A stretch of 29,073 nucleotides of DNA from a virus. Location of the stretch: the IMG/VR virus record IMGVR_UViG_3300033150_001342, positions 1 to 29,073 of that record; one strand, 5' to 3'. The translations under genes were made by a program, and so were the position numbers. Below are positions 22,366-29,057 of this stretch, piece by piece (position 1 is the stretch's first letter; each line of letters opens with the position of its first letter). The notes beneath the pieces are model-generated. The model was given only the letters and a program-made list of their open reading frames with translations. It searched no databases and had not been told where the DNA came from.

Positions 22366-22670
22366 AAAAATATAATAGGAATGTTAAAAAATGTGAATTG
22401 TTTGCTATTCAAACAGATAAAGGTTTCCTTTTTACAGATGCAAATGGAGATTTTTGGCTTGGTGGAAGCCCATCTGGAATTGGACTGGCAATATTCTTTA
22501 CAAAAGATGAAGCAAATGCTTTCCGTAGAAGAGCAAAAAGAAAGAGACCTGATTTATTTGAATGGACTAAAATAGTTAGGTGTTGGGTAGTTACCCCTAC
22601 TCTTAAACAAAAGATTATGAAGGAGATGCTAATCAAACAAAAAGCAGGAGAAAAACTTATGAGGAATTGA
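22362..22670 (+). CDS. Small protein of unknown function
   Basis: The 102-residue basic protein has a beta front with glycine turns (FLFTDANGDFWLGGSPSGIG) and a helical basic part (DEANAFRRRAKRKRPDLFEW). The end is Lys-rich. No family is recognised. The small beta-then-basic-helix layout may bind nucleic acid. It is coupled to neighbours by overlaps of a few bases. Confidence 0.6.
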   Translation: MKKYNRNVKKCELFAIQTDKGFLFTDANGDFWLGGSPSGIGLAIFFTKDEANAFRRRAKRKRPDLFEWTKIVRCWVVTPTLKQKIMKEMLIKQKAGEKLMRN

Positions 22671-22674
22671 GAAA

Positions 22675-23187
22675 ATGAGTAAAAAAATAAAAGAAATCTT
22701 GGAAGGTAAAATTATCCTTGATGTTGCTTGTGGACCTAAACTATTTTGGTTTAATAAGAATCATCCAAAGGTTTTATATAATGATATAAGGATTAGAAAG
22801 AAAGGGTATAATGATTATAGACCAAATATGGATATAATACCAGATACAAATTTTGATTTTAGAAATCTTCCATTTTTAGATAAATATTTTAAATTAGTTG
22901 TTTTTGACCCTCCACACATATTTTCAAGAGGAGAGAATTTTAGAATGGTTAAGACTTATGGTTATTTGAACAAAAATACTTGGAAAGAAGATATTAAGAA
23001 AGGTTTTGATGAATGTTGGAGGGTTTTAGACGATTATGGGGTTTTAATTTTTAAGTGGAATGAAACATCCATAAAAAAGAAAGAAGTTTTAGAAGTGATA
23101 GAAAAAAAACCGCTTTTTGGTCATCAAATTTTAAGTAAAATACCAACACATTGGTTTTGTTTTATGAAAATACCAGAAAATGAGTAA
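22675..23187 (+). CDS. SAM-dependent methyltransferase (DPPH-type)
   Basis: The 170-residue protein has motif I as LDVACGPK (residues 15-22), an acidic loop (YNDIRIRK) and a catalytic-type motif LVVFDPPHIF (DPPH at 78-81). Then come a helix with DECWRVLDDYGVLIFKWNET and a C-terminal strand pair. This is a class I Rossmann enzyme. DPPH-type motifs occur in phage adenine or tRNA methylases, and the substrate cannot be decided. It overlaps the next methyltransferase by eight bases, so the two are translated together. Confidence 0.72.
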   Translation: MSKKIKEILEGKIILDVACGPKLFWFNKNHPKVLYNDIRIRKKGYNDYRPNMDIIPDTNFDFRNLPFLDKYFKLVVFDPPHIFSRGENFRMVKTYGYLNKNTWKEDIKKGFDECWRVLDDYGVLIFKWNETSIKKKEVLEVIEKKPLFGHQILSKIPTHWFCFMKIPENE

Positions 23188-23974
23188 AACCTACTATAAA
23201 AATTTAGAAGAATGGAAAAAAGCAGGAAAACCTATAAACTCAATAGTCTGTTGTGATTGTATTGAAGGATTAAAAGAAATACCAGATAATTATGTTGATT
23301 TGGTTGTGACTTCGCCACCTTATAATATTGGAGGAAATAATATGATTTCTTATGAAAGAAACAAAAGAAAATCAAAGTCAAAATATCTTAATTATGATGA
23401 TAATATGGATAAAGAAGAATATTTCAATTTTTTAAAGAAAGTGATTTATCAATTATTAAGAATTGTAAATAAATATTCCTTTTTCAATATAGCACCTTTG
23501 AGTAATAATAAAGATGCTGTATTTAAGTTAATGGGATTATACTATAATAAAATCAAGGAAATATTAATATGGAATAAAAAGTATGGGGTTCCCGCAATAG
23601 AGAAAGGAGTTCTTAATTTTGCTTATGAATTTATAATTGTATTTTCAGAAAAAGAAGGCGACAAAAGAAAATTTAATTTTTGCAATTTTGAAAGAGGTAA
23701 AATAAATAATGTTTTTGAATTTAAAAAAAGATATAAAGAAGAACAAATTAAAGAACATAACGCAGTATTTCCTTTAGAATTACCAACAAAACTTATGAAG
23801 ATGTTCTCAAACCCAAATGATTTAGTATTAGACCCATTCTTAGGTTCAGGCACAACTGCAGTAGCCTGCAAAAGATTAAATAGAAACTTTTTAGGTTTTG
23901 AAATAAACCCAGATTACTGCAAAATTGCAGTAAAAAGATTAGAACAGGAAAATATACAAACTTGGATAAAATGA
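23180..23974 (+). CDS. DNA (N4-cytosine or N6-adenine) methyltransferase, beta class
   Basis: The 264-residue protein has the catalytic motif TSPPYNI (44-50) near the N-terminus and the SAM motif DPFLGSGTTAVACKRLNR (218-235) near the C-terminus. That order defines the beta class of DNA methyltransferases; TSPPY favours N4-cytosine but N6-adenine is also known. Between them lies a variable region that should read the target sequence (about 55-190). It ends with GFEINPDYCKIAVKRL, the usual family end. No matching restriction enzyme is present, so it is probably a protective methylase or a solitary enzyme. Confidence 0.88.
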   Translation: MSKTYYKNLEEWKKAGKPINSIVCCDCIEGLKEIPDNYVDLVVTSPPYNIGGNNMISYERNKRKSKSKYLNYDDNMDKEEYFNFLKKVIYQLLRIVNKYSFFNIAPLSNNKDAVFKLMGLYYNKIKEILIWNKKYGVPAIEKGVLNFAYEFIIVFSEKEGDKRKFNFCNFERGKINNVFEFKKRYKEEQIKEHNAVFPLELPTKLMKMFSNPNDLVLDPFLGSGTTAVACKRLNRNFLGFEINPDYCKIAVKRLEQENIQTWIK

Positions 23975-24210
23975 GAAAATATTTATTTATAAGAGCAAAA
24001 AATTTAAAAGATAAAGTGAAAAAAGTAAGTGAAAGTGAGAATCAAGCATTTTTTGAATTAAATTTAACTGAAGTATCCCACATAATAAGAATTTATTACA
24101 AAAAAAACAAATTAAATTTCAGCTGCACATGCCCCCATTATTCAATTCAAGGAAGAATATGCAGCCACATATTAGCATGTTTAAATTATATGATAGAAAA
24201 TGCCAACTGA
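23971..24210 (+). CDS. SWIM zinc-finger protein 1
   Basis: The 79-residue protein (start ATG 23971, ATGA overlap with the methylase stop; a TTG at 23962 is less likely) ends in the SWIM zinc-finger pattern C-x-C-x9-C-x-H (C52, C54, C64, H66; SCTCPHYSIQGRICSHILAC). The N-terminal half is a basic beta-rich part. SWIM domains bind DNA or proteins in recombination and transposition factors. Nearly the whole protein is this domain, so it is likely an adaptor. An unlinked second SWIM gene follows at 24540. Confidence 0.75.
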   Translation: MRKYLFIRAKNLKDKVKKVSESENQAFFELNLTEVSHIIRIYYKKNKLNFSCTCPHYSIQGRICSHILACLNYMIENAN

Positions 24211-24403
24211 AAAACAAAAAAGAGTTTTAAGAGAATTAGTAAAATTCAAATGTGAATTATGCAAAAAACATGAAAAAGAATGTGGAAAATTAGAACCCCA
24301 CAGAATTTTAAGAGGTTATGCAGGCGGAGAATATATCCCCAGAAACATTTTAATGATATGCAAAAAATGCCATAAAGCTCTCCACCAATATGAATTTAAA
24401 TGA
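24200..24403 (+). CDS. HNH endonuclease-like protein
   Basis: The 67-residue protein holds a complete compact HNH: two metal-binding pairs (FKCELCKKH and MICKKCHKALH), the catalytic-type PHRI (LEPHRILRGYAGGEYIPRN) and the following Asn. It is very short for an HNH nuclease and lacks extra DNA-binding parts. In HK97-like phages an HNH protein beside the terminase genes is needed for DNA packaging cleavage, and this gene lies two genes before a terminase-small-subunit-like one. Homing or other nickase roles are alternatives. Confidence 0.75.
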   Translation: MPTEKQKRVLRELVKFKCELCKKHEKECGKLEPHRILRGYAGGEYIPRNILMICKKCHKALHQYEFK

Positions 24404-24567
24404 AAGGCAAATGTAAAATATGTGGGAAAAGAAAAAAATTAACAAAACATAGTCTACTTGGCAGTCACAGACCCCCTTATATTTATATTTGCAGAAACTG
24501 CCACAACAAAATTCATAATATAAAAAAATATGATAGAAAATGGAAAAAATCTCGCAACAGGAAATAG
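24400..24567 (+). CDS. Second short HNH-like zinc protein
   Basis: This 55-residue ORF is coupled to the first HNH gene by ATGA. Its protein (MKGKCKICGKRKKLTKHSLL and on) has C-x2-C, then TKHS, then ICRNCHNKIH, the same frame as the first HNH protein but with a much shorter middle. It may be a degraded or specialised partner of the first. It overlaps the second SWIM gene's start by 28 bases. Confidence 0.65.
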   Translation: MKGKCKICGKRKKLTKHSLLGSHRPPYIYICRNCHNKIHNIKKYDRKWKKSRNRK

Positions 24568-25001
24568 AAGCAGAAAGGTTAAAAAAAAGAGCCTTAAATA
24601 TAAAAGAAAAAGAAGCAACAAAAGAAGAACCGCCCAAAATATTTACAAAACAAAATGTAATCTACTGGTCAAATACCCTCAAACAGCTTCAAATGCTGGA
24701 TGAACAAGGAATTAGAACCTACTCAATAATAGAAAAAGCAAAAAGATTTTTAGAACATGATTGCATAGATTATGTCAAAAAAAACAAAGATTTAAATACT
24801 GGAGGATATTATATTTGTAAGCCCATAAAAGGATATAACAAAACAACTTATAAAATAATAAACAACAAAGGAAATTTTGAATGTTCCTGCCAGTTTTATA
24901 ATAAAGTTGCAAAAAAAATCCCAAATTTAATATGTTCGCATATTTTAGCTTTAAAACTCCAGTTAAAAATCTGGAATAGTGAAAAATGGACAAAAAAATG
25001 A
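24540..25001 (+). CDS. SWIM zinc-finger protein 2
   Basis: The 153-residue protein has a charged helical front (ISQQEIEAERLKKRALNIKE), a central helical region (IEKAKRFLEHDCIDYVKKNK) and a C-terminal SWIM finger C-x-C-x14-C-x-H (C115, C117, C132, H134; FECSCQFYNKVAKKIPNLIC then SHILAL). It is a longer relative of the SWIM protein at 23971; together they bracket the two HNH genes. Its stop overlaps the next small ORF. It probably binds DNA during packaging or recombination (inference). Confidence 0.72.
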   Translation: MEKISQQEIEAERLKKRALNIKEKEATKEEPPKIFTKQNVIYWSNTLKQLQMLDEQGIRTYSIIEKAKRFLEHDCIDYVKKNKDLNTGGYYICKPIKGYNKTTYKIINNKGNFECSCQFYNKVAKKIPNLICSHILALKLQLKIWNSEKWTKK

Positions 25002-25144
25002 AGGAAAAAATAAAAGAATTAAAAAAAAAGTATGGAAAAAGATGGAGAAAATTATTTAAACTAAAGAAAAATTATCCTTTTGGAAAAAAATCTAAACCAA
25101 GATACACCTTAAAAAATGCTAAAAGTGGAAGAATTATCACCTAA
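24998..25144 (+). CDS. Small strongly basic protein
   Basis: A 48-residue ORF coupled to the SWIM gene by ATGA, with a product that is about 40% Lys/Arg (MKEKIKELKKKYGKRWRKLF and on). Such small basic proteins near terminase genes may bind DNA, but no family is recognised. It overlaps the terminase-like gene by 29 bases in a different frame, so it is only moderately supported. Confidence 0.45.
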   Translation: MKEKIKELKKKYGKRWRKLFKLKKNYPFGKKSKPRYTLKNAKSGRIIT

Positions 25145-25697
25145 ACTGCAAGACAAAATAATAACCTTAAAAGCTCAAGGATATTCAAATCAGGCAGTTG
25201 CAGATTTAATAAATAATGAGTTTGAAACAGACCTAACTAAACATGAAATAGTATCCTATTTTAGAAAAAGAAGGGATAAATCAATAGAAGTTTTAAGAAA
25301 AGATAAAAAACTTCAAAAAAAACTTGCAGAAAGATATTTCAACACAATAGAACAAATTAATATTCTAAATCACGAGATGTGGGAATTTTGGTATAGCTTA
25401 AAGAAATCTCCAGAAACAAGTTTCAAGCGCCTTAAATGTCCTAAATGCGGGAAAGAAATAAGCATAGAAGAAAGAAACTATAAAACCCTTTTAAAAGCTG
25501 CAGAGCAAATTTTAAAGCAGATTGAACATGTAGATAAAGTAATCGGGCGTTTAAAGAAAGAGAACTTAACAATTAATATAGATACAGTAGATTTAAGCAA
25601 AAATTTAAGCGTAGTAATCCCCAGATTATTGGAAAGATTAGAAAAGCAAGACATAATTAAGATTAAAAAGAAAAGATTAATCCAAGATTATAAATAA
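25116..25697 (+). CDS. Terminase small subunit-like protein
   Basis: The 193-residue protein has an N-terminal helix-turn-helix (LSPKLQDKIITLKAQGYSNQ, AVADLINNEFETDLTKHEIV, then YFRKRRD), the DNA-recognition part of many small terminases. A long helical middle with one Cys pair (RLKCPKCGKEI) comes next, followed by an oligomerisation-type helical region (KAAEQILKQIEHVDKVIGRL). It could instead be a general HTH regulator. Its 3' end overlaps the convergent RuvB-like gene by ten bases. The expected large terminase is not found next to it. Confidence 0.55.
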   Translation: MLKVEELSPKLQDKIITLKAQGYSNQAVADLINNEFETDLTKHEIVSYFRKRRDKSIEVLRKDKKLQKKLAERYFNTIEQINILNHEMWEFWYSLKKSPETSFKRLKCPKCGKEISIEERNYKTLLKAAEQILKQIEHVDKVIGRLKKENLTINIDTVDLSKNLSVVIPRLLERLEKQDIIKIKKKRLIQDYK

Positions 25698-26860
25698 TTA
25701 TCAAAATAACTATCTTTTATCTTTTTGTCTGTACCAAAGCTTGCAAAATCAATCAAATCAGGAGAAATGCCTTCTGCAATTTTTTCAGCAATAAAATCAA
25801 CCAACTCAAAATACCTGTTTCCAAATTTTTCTTTTAATTGTGTGTTATAATTTAAGTATTCTATTGCCAACTCTCTTTCATTTTGTGAATATTTAGAATG
25901 ATGCCTATTACTTTCTTTTTTCAAATTTTCATAACTAAAATCTGCAAATTCAGGATTAAGCTCTCTCCCCCTGCTTGTTACCAAAATATATTTTTTCTTA
26001 ATTAATTCAGGTTCTATCTCATTCATAATATAATTAGAGGATTTTCCCAAATGCAGAGATAAAGTTCTCAAACTTGCTTTTTTTATTTCTTTTAGAATGT
26101 CTAAATATTTCTCCTGCAATTTACTTAATCCAGAATAAATATTAATTCCCCTCAATTTGAATACTTTTTTTAAATTAGATAAATTTATTTTTCCATATAG
26201 ATTGATTGTGTCTAAAATATTATTTAATACTCTTGTATTTGTAGTATAATTTAAAAGCAATTGTGTAATTTCTTCTGAACAACCCCTCAATTTTAATAAT
26301 TCTTCTAATTTATCCTTGCTTAATTCTTCTAACTCAATTTCTTTAAATCTATCCCTTAATGGCTTTAAAAGTGATTGAGGTTCTGTTGTTGTCCCTATAA
26401 AGCATAAATCTTTTAGTTTTTTTCTTTCCCCATCTATATCAATCTCATTATCTTGAATTGCAGGATATATGATTTCTGCAACTTTTTCTGGCAAATTATG
26501 TATTTCATCAATTAAAACAATAGAATTTTCTTTTGCATTTAAAAGCATATTATTGATTTTCTTTTTAGCCATGCTCCCAGTTAAATAAATTAAGTGTCTT
26601 TGCGTCTCACAAGCCAACATTTTGGCAGTTGTGGTTTTGCCTGTCCCTGCATTCCCATATAAAAGAATATTAAAATTTTCAGTTCTCAATTTTTCTAAAA
26701 TAAGCTTAATTGCCTCTTTAACATTATCTTCATAAATAACTTCTTCAAAAGAAGGTCCATTTAAAAGAGTGCCAACTTCAAAATTTTCTGTTGAGGGTGA
26801 AATTATAGTTTTCCTTTTAATAAATTTCCCATTTTCATAATAATCAAATATCCTAATCAT
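25688..26860 (-). CDS. RuvB-like AAA+ ATPase
   Basis: The 390-residue protein has an AAA+ core: Walker A GNAGTGKTT (69-77), Walker B IVLIDE (114-119), sensor-1 region FIGTTTEP (154-161) and the arginine-finger-like LLKPLRDRF (164-172). Its C-terminal part (about 245-320; GLSKLQEKYLDILKEIKKAS, RTLSLHLGKS, then KKYILVTSRGRELNP) matches the RuvB winged-helix, which in bacteria drives Holliday-junction branch migration. Cellular archaea generally lack RuvB, so the gene probably came from bacteria or a virus lineage. The C-terminal 70 residues are additional. The PD-(D/E)XK nuclease at 19253 could resolve its substrates. An upstream AGGA precedes the ATG. Confidence 0.8.
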   Translation of the reverse strand: MIRIFDYYENGKFIKRKTIISPSTENFEVGTLLNGPSFEEVIYEDNVKEAIKLILEKLRTENFNILLYGNAGTGKTTTAKMLACETQRHLIYLTGSMAKKKINNMLLNAKENSIVLIDEIHNLPEKVAEIIYPAIQDNEIDIDGERKKLKDLCFIGTTTEPQSLLKPLRDRFKEIELEELSKDKLEELLKLRGCSEEITQLLLNYTTNTRVLNNILDTINLYGKINLSNLKKVFKLRGINIYSGLSKLQEKYLDILKEIKKASLRTLSLHLGKSSNYIMNEIEPELIKKKYILVTSRGRELNPEFADFSYENLKKESNRHHSKYSQNERELAIEYLNYNTQLKEKFGNRYFELVDFIAEKIAEGISPDLIDFASFGTDKKIKDSYFDNYL

Positions 26861-26870
26861 TTTCCTATCT

Positions 26871-26900
26871 AAAATAAAAAAAAGGGAAAAAAAAAGAAAA
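26871..26900 (-). terminator. T-tract (minus strand) after the coiled-coil gene
   Basis: On the minus strand this is a run of T residues with few interruptions between the coiled-coil gene (26915-27340) and the RuvB-like gene. It probably reduces or stops transcription before the ATPase. Confidence 0.45.
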
Positions 26901-26914
26901 TTATAACTTAAATT

Positions 26915-27340
26915 TTATACCTTAAATTTCTTAAATTCTTCAATCAATCCCATAACTTTTTTATCACAATCAGCACACAGAATTTTTAAAGTCATTTCCT
27001 CTAATTTCTTATTTAATTTCTCTTTTAGTTTGTGTTCTATTGTGTAACTATCTGCTCTTATTGTTACTTCTAAATAATCATCCCTAAAAGATGCATCAAA
27101 TTTCTCTGCATATTTCTTAATTTCTTTTTCTGTTTTGTCTATCTCTTTATTTAGCTTCTCTTTTTCTTTCTTTAAATCAGAAAGTCGTTTTAATTTCTGC
27201 TTTGTCTGACTTAATTTATTTATCTCTCTTGTTTTTCTGTCTGCTATTTTTATTGCTTTTTCCTCTATTTCTCTCTTTTTGCTTGTTGCTATTCTCTTTA
27301 AAATTCTTATGATTTGTTCTTTTTCACTTTTGTTTAACAT
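26915..27340 (-). CDS. Coiled-coil protein with one Cys pair
   Basis: The 141-residue protein is dominated by a long charged coiled coil (residues 1-75; KKREIEEKAIKIADRKTREI and LKKEKEKLNKEIDKTEKEIK). A short segment with strands follows (DDYLEVTIRADSYTIEHKL), then a C-terminal part with CADC (DKKVMGLIEEF). No family is recognised; the coiled coil suggests oligomerisation. The gene is preceded by the repeated G-rich leader found before three other minus-strand genes. Confidence 0.65.
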   Translation of the reverse strand: MLNKSEKEQIIRILKRIATSKKREIEEKAIKIADRKTREINKLSQTKQKLKRLSDLKKEKEKLNKEIDKTEKEIKKYAEKFDASFRDDYLEVTIRADSYTIEHKLKEKLNKKLEEMTLKILCADCDKKVMGLIEEFKKFKV

Positions 27341-27343
27341 TTT

Positions 27344-27357
27344 ATACCCCCTTACAT
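27344..27357 (-). promoter_or_regulatory. Repeated leader motif (minus strand), copy 1
   Basis: Read on the minus strand it is AATGTAAGGGGGTATAAA, directly before the ATG at 27340. Related forms precede the genes at 27811, 28123 and 28739. The G-run looks like a Shine-Dalgarno, but the flanks are conserved too. Confidence 0.5.
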
Positions 27358-27367
27358 TTTTTATATG

Positions 27368-27385
27368 AAAATAAAAATAAAAAAT
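27368..27385 (-). terminator. T-tract (minus strand)
   Basis: Nearly all T on the minus strand just after the acidic protein's stop (27392) and before the leader of the coiled-coil gene. Confidence 0.45.
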
Positions 27386-27391
27386 TAACTC

Positions 27392-27811
27392 TTAAAACAC
27401 GTGTATTATAAAGCCATCGTCTAAATCTTCACCGAGTTTTATTAAATCTGTTCTTTCGTTTAGCCACACTTCCATATACTCGTTTAGAAAATCCTTAAAG
27501 TCCTGTTCTGTATAGTTCTCTTTTAAATATCCATCTGCCTCCTCTAAAAACTCCTTTAATGCTTCTTTTTCTATTTTCTCTTTTTGTTGTTCTGATAAAT
27601 AGTTTAAAAAATCTTCTGTGTCTTCGTATTCTTCATAATCACAACATAACCCTATAACATCCATTTCTAAATTTTCGCCTATTTCTTCGCTTAATTCCAC
27701 TAAATAATTATATAGAGCTCTTCTACCTTTTACTGAAAAATTGTTTCCTCTGTCCATATCTTCAAATGCCTGTATAAATTCGCTTTCGCTTATATTATTT
27801 ATTATTCCCAT
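27392..27811 (-). CDS. Acidic conserved phage-type early protein
   Basis: The 139-residue, strongly acidic protein contains ISESEFIQAFEDMDRGNNFS followed by GRRALYNYLVELSEEIGENL and MDVIGLCCDYEEYE. That order (F..aF.d..R..FS..g...L..YL.e.e...g..iElDvIa.CC.y.EY) is known in many phages of bacteria and archaea; the function is not established. It is flanked by a T-tract and by the repeated G-rich leader (AATGTAAGGAGGTTAAAA), which contains a clear Shine-Dalgarno. Confidence 0.72.
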   Translation of the reverse strand: MGIINNISESEFIQAFEDMDRGNNFSVKGRRALYNYLVELSEEIGENLEMDVIGLCCDYEEYEDTEDFLNYLSEQQKEKIEKEALKEFLEEADGYLKENYTEQDFKDFLNEYMEVWLNERTDLIKLGEDLDDGFIIHVF

Positions 27812-27820
27812 TTGTTTTTT

Positions 27821-27833
27821 AACCTCCTTACAT
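27821..27833 (-). promoter_or_regulatory. Repeated leader motif (minus strand), copy 2
   Basis: On the minus strand AATGTAAGGAGGTT, ten bases before ATG 27811. It holds AAGGAGG, a strong Shine-Dalgarno. Confidence 0.5.
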
Positions 27834-27843
27834 TAGTTTAATT

Positions 27844-27873
27844 GAAAATAAAAAAAATAAAAAAATTAAAAAT
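27844..27873 (-). terminator. T-tract (minus strand)
   Basis: T-rich on the minus strand following the gene that stops at 27890; it precedes the leader of the acidic phage-type gene. Confidence 0.45.
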
Positions 27874-27889
27874 TAATTTTCTAAACATT

Positions 27890-28123
27890 TTAACTTAAAT
27901 CTTCTTTTATTTCCTCGTTTAGCCCCTGCCTTATTGCCCCCTCAAACCTGTTACTATCAAATAAACCATTTTGCCACCTGCAAAAACCTTTAATTTCCTC
28001 TAAAATTATTGTAGTTATTTGTTTCCTTGCTAACTTGTTTAAATCTGTTTCTTCTCTAATCCTGTTTAAAATTCTTGCTATGTCTGACGCCAAAACCTTA
28101 AAATCTTTTCTCGTTAAACTCAT
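27890..28123 (-). CDS. Small protein of unknown function
   Basis: The 77-residue helical protein begins MSLTRKDFKVLASDIARILN and includes a Cys-Arg-Trp segment (IKGFCRWQNGLFDSNRFEGA). The pattern 'RKDF..lA..i......' and 'F..W...NP.FD..RF' is found in many small phage-plasmid proteins without a known role. A G-rich leader precedes it (motif copy at 28134-28146). The 18-base gap to the next gene also suggests co-transcription. Confidence 0.6.
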   Translation of the reverse strand: MSLTRKDFKVLASDIARILNRIREETDLNKLARKQITTIILEEIKGFCRWQNGLFDSNRFEGAIRQGLNEEIKEDLS

Positions 28124-28133
28124 TTTTCCTTTA

Positions 28134-28146
28134 AACCCCCTTTCAT
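28134..28146 (-). promoter_or_regulatory. Repeated leader motif (minus strand), copy 3
   Basis: On the minus strand AATGAAAGGGGGTTTAAA, ten bases before ATG 28123, with an AAGGA closer to the ATG. It lies at the very end of the upstream gene. Confidence 0.5.
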
Positions 28147-28550
28147 TTATTTTTGAACATCCTAAAATTTATTTTTTTAATAGTTAGTTTATATTTATTT
28201 TCAAATCCAGAAAAAACATTTTTATAAGTTCCTGATATTTTTAAACCCAACTCTAACAACTCTTTATTGTTAAAATCATAAACATAAACTCTTTTAATGT
28301 TGTAATCTACCAGACATTTTAAAGCATTCTCTTTTAATCTTTTGCTTTTTGTTTTAAAATTTAATATATAAAAAACAACCTTTTTTAAATCTGAACAATC
28401 CAAAGTGTAAACATCAATATATTTATTAAGTGTTTTATTGTTAAAATAGTTTATTCTACTGAATATATCCCCATCTATCGTATAAACCCGCTCTTTTATA
28501 AATTCTCTTAATTTCTTCTCTTTTATTTGTTCTAATTCTTTTAATATCAT
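28143..28550 (-). CDS. Protein of unknown function
   Basis: The 135-residue basic protein has a helical front (LKELEQIKEKKLREFIKERV), then strand-like aromatic parts (VYTIDGDIFSRINYFNNKTL; VVFYILNFKTKS) and a second half with alternating strands (KRVYVYDFNNKELLELGLKI). No motif is recognised. The alternating structure could be a small nuclease or a regulatory fold, but no catalytic set is visible. Confidence 0.55.
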   Translation of the reverse strand: MILKELEQIKEKKLREFIKERVYTIDGDIFSRINYFNNKTLNKYIDVYTLDCSDLKKVVFYILNFKTKSKRLKENALKCLVDYNIKRVYVYDFNNKELLELGLKISGTYKNVFSGFENKYKLTIKKINFRMFKNK

Positions 28551-28577
28551 TTTCAGTTTTAACCTTTTATACTCATT

Positions 28578-28739
28578 TTATCTTAAAGATTTTACTAAAC
28601 TTAAACATAAATCTATCATATTAAGCAAATTAATTAAATTTATCTTATTGCACTTTTTTAAATCCAGACTATCAAGATAACTAATTAAAATATCTCTTTT
28701 CTCTTTTATTTCTTTTATTTTTTGTTGTTCTGTTATCAT
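28578..28739 (-). CDS. Small helical protein
   Basis: A 53-residue ORF absent from simple length filters. It is preceded by a G-rich leader (AGGGGTTAAAA on the minus strand) like its neighbours, and read on the minus strand it encodes MITEQQKIKEIKEKRDILIS followed by a mixed helical end. The leader is the main reason to accept the gene; the function is unknown. Confidence 0.55.
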   Translation of the reverse strand: MITEQQKIKEIKEKRDILISYLDSLDLKKCNKINLINLLNMIDLCLSLVKSLR

Positions 28740-28742
28740 TTT

Positions 28743-28750
28743 TAACCCCT
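28743..28750 (-). promoter_or_regulatory. Repeated leader motif (minus strand), copy 4
   Basis: TAGGGGTTAAAA on the minus strand directly before ATG 28739 is a shorter form of the leaders before 27340, 27811 and 28123. Confidence 0.4.
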
Positions 28751-28763
28751 ATTTCTGAGTATC

Positions 28764-29057
28764 TTATTTATTAATTTCCTTTACTCCCATCTCTTTTAAT
28801 TTATTATAATCTTCTAAACTAATCCTACATAAAAAATAATCTTTATAACTTGATGGTTTTTTATTTATATAAAAACCCTCTATTGAATTATGTTTAATGT
28901 AATCATTAACCATCATAGAAAAGCCATTTTTTAATAGTTTATTTATTGCTTTTCTGTGTGTAATTTCAAAAACTAAAAACTTATAACCTAAAAAGGAAGA
29001 GCTTAAATAACTATTAATTCCTTTAAATATTTCTCTTATCGTGTTTATTTGTTGCAT
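28764..29057 (-). CDS. Protein of unknown function
   Basis: The 97-residue protein starts near the window edge (MQQINTIREIFKGINSYLSS), then has a hydrophobic/aromatic middle (FLGYKFLVFEITHRKAINKL) and ends in a mixed Lys/Glu part. No motif is seen. The promoter must lie beyond or across the window's right edge, so it is not visible. Confidence 0.5.
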   Translation of the reverse strand: MQQINTIREIFKGINSYLSSSFLGYKFLVFEITHRKAINKLLKNGFSMMVNDYIKHNSIEGFYINKKPSSYKDYFLCRISLEDYNKLKEMGVKEINK

